Virus record (IMG/VR): IMGVR_UViG_3300043446_000660 | Span: 1 to 23,360 of that record | Strand: one strand, 5' to 3' | DNA: 23,360 bases | Origin: a virus | In this document: positions 22,599 to 23,360 of the stretch, in pieces | Position numbering within the stretch: the stretch's first letter is position 1 | Layout: every line of letters begins with the position of its first letter | Position numbers and translations under genes: made by a program | Notes under the pieces: generated by a model | Seen by the model: the letters and a program-made list of their open reading frames with translations, nothing else | Told to the model about the DNA's origin: nothing | Databases searched by the model: none

Positions 22599-23360
22599 TT
22601 ATAATGCCCACAAGTTTGACCCTACAGGAAGCACAAACCGCCCGTTAGTAGTATTTAGGGTCAATTTTCCGTTTGCGGTAATACCTGTACTAGTATTACT
22701 ATTAAAGGTCGGTGTGGAAGTTAATGTCAGATTGATGGTGCTATTTCCCACGAACACAGTCGTCGTGTTGGCGTACACGTTCGCACCGGCGTAGAATCCA
22801 GTCGTATTGGCGACTTGGGTACCAATCGTGAGCGAGATAGGTGTCAACGTTGCCGTGTTGGTACTATTCGCCACCGACAGTGATGTGGCTGTTGCTACTG
22901 TATTTACCGTACTGTTCCCGAGGAACACGGTCGTTGTATTTGCAACCGTTCCGCCAATCGTCAACGACACCGGTGTCAAGGTGGCGGTATTGGTACTATT
23001 GGCCACGGACAGTGAGGTGGCCGTATGTACCGAGTTGACGGTACTGTTGCCAAAAAACACAGTCGTCGTGTTGGCGTACACGTTGGCACCAGCGTAGAAG
23101 CCAACGGTATTGGCCACCTGAGTACCAATCGTCAGCGAGATGGGCGTCAACGTGGCGGTATTGGTACTGTTGGCCACCGACAGTGACGTGGCGGTATGTA
23201 CCGAGTTGACGGTACTGTTGCCAAAAAACACAGTCGTCGTGTTGGCGTAGACGTTCGCACCGGCGTAGAATCCAATCGTATTCGCAATCTGTGTCCCGAT
23301 AGTGAGTGAGATAGGTGTCAACGTGGCGGTATTGGTACTATTGGCCACGGACAGTGAGGT
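22599..23360 (-). CDS. Repeat-rich fibre-like protein (partial, N-terminus missing)
   Basis: The reading frame is open at the window edge, so only the last 253 residues are seen. It consists of 57-aa units beginning VANSTNTATLTPISLTIGTQ and continuing GFYAGANVYANTTTVFFGNS, then TVNSVHTATSLS. Two full copies are almost identical, a third is shortened to 44 aa by loss of the GFYAGANVYA segment, and a fourth leads into a distinct C-terminus (TSTGITANGKLTLNTTNGRF, then VLPVGSNLWAL). Asn/Thr/Val-rich, strand-turn repeats with NST motifs are typical of long tail or decoration fibres of cyanophage-like T4 relatives. A GTG at 23348 is only an internal Val in the repeat, not the start. Confidence 0.75.
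   Translation of the reverse strand, partial: TSLSVANSTNTATLTPISLTIGTQIANTIGFYAGANVYANTTTVFFGNSTVNSVHTATSLSVANSTNTATLTPISLTIGTQVANTVGFYAGANVYANTTTVFFGNSTVNSVHTATSLSVANSTNTATLTPVSLTIGGTVANTTTVFLGNSTVNTVATATSLSVANSTNTATLTPISLTIGTQVANTTGFYAGANVYANTTTVFVGNSTINLTLTSTPTFNSNTSTGITANGKLTLNTTNGRFVLPVGSNLWAL
22652..22658 (-). promoter_or_regulatory. Putative late promoter CTAAATA inside upstream gene
   Basis: The minus strand reads ACCCTAAATACTAC within the final codons of the repeat fibre gene (Thr-Leu-Asn-Thr), 81 nt before the ATG at 22571. It may be chance, since it is coding, but its position fits a promoter for the fibre and HExxH pair. Confidence 0.3.
22875..23348 (-). repeat. Tandem 171-bp coding repeats
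   Basis: Units on the minus strand run 23348-23178, 23177-23007 (171 bp each) and 23006-22875 (132 bp, internally shortened by 39 bp). The two 171-bp units are highly similar at the DNA level, so copy-number change by recombination or slippage is likely, and short-read assembly may have collapsed further copies. Confidence 0.85.

Noticed and set aside
21642-23348. CRISPR array or non-coding satellite repeats
   Set aside because: The repeats are in frame, encode conserved peptide patterns, vary by synonymous changes, and have no unique spacers of constant length.
1-23360. tRNA or rRNA genes
   Set aside because: No stretch was noticed with a cloverleaf-like pattern or T-loop GTTCAAATC-type sequence; intergenic gaps are nearly all under 110 nt.

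Overview
The window is the late structural (head, neck and tail) cluster of a T4-like contractile-tailed phage. Every recognisable gene lies on the minus strand, so transcription runs from high to low coordinates. Proteins closely follow the T4 order gp13-14-15-16-17-18-19-20-(68)-21-22-23, then uvsY and uvsW. Several features resemble the marine/cyanophage and rhizobial branch of T4-like phages rather than T4 itself: long fibre-type repeat proteins, a 217-aa structural protein between the core protein and gp21, and CTAAATA motifs as apparent late promoters. No photosynthesis or host-marker gene is present, so the host cannot be named.

Layout from upstream (right) to downstream (left). 22599-23360: end of a fibre-like protein made of near-identical 57-aa repeats. 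21624-22571: a 315-aa protein with fibre-type GSMW repeats followed by a striking array of about 26 H-x-D/H-x-N tripeptides. 20448-21602: a HExxH protein that resembles the putative alpha-ketoglutarate-dependent peptide beta-hydroxylases of RiPP pathways. 13269-20410: neck proteins gp13, gp14 and gp15, terminase gp16/gp17 and tail sheath gp18. 11959-13237: two tail-tube paralogues. 5672-11947: portal, small core protein, a structural protein, prohead protease, a very acidic scaffold and the major capsid protein. 5068-5583: a small membrane protein with a possible prohead-protease site. 4411-4980: another tube-fold-like protein. 3956-4390: UvsY. 2625-3953: a GT-B glycosyltransferase. 1-2623: a UvsW helicase in two pieces, separated by a cassette carrying its own promoter, a 269-aa structural gene and a terminator.

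The genes are tightly packed, often with overlapping or nearly touching stop and start codons. Three strong hairpin-plus-T-tract terminators lie after the capsid gene, after the small membrane protein and after the 269-aa structural gene. Each is followed almost at once by a CTAAATA or TTAAATA motif. Several neck, sheath and head proteins carry extra beta-rich insertions compared with T4.

The most unusual proposal is that the H-x-D-rich fibre protein is the substrate of the adjacent HExxH enzyme, which would make it a post-translationally hydroxylated, perhaps metal-binding, virion fibre. This is inferred from motif and gene adjacency, not shown directly.
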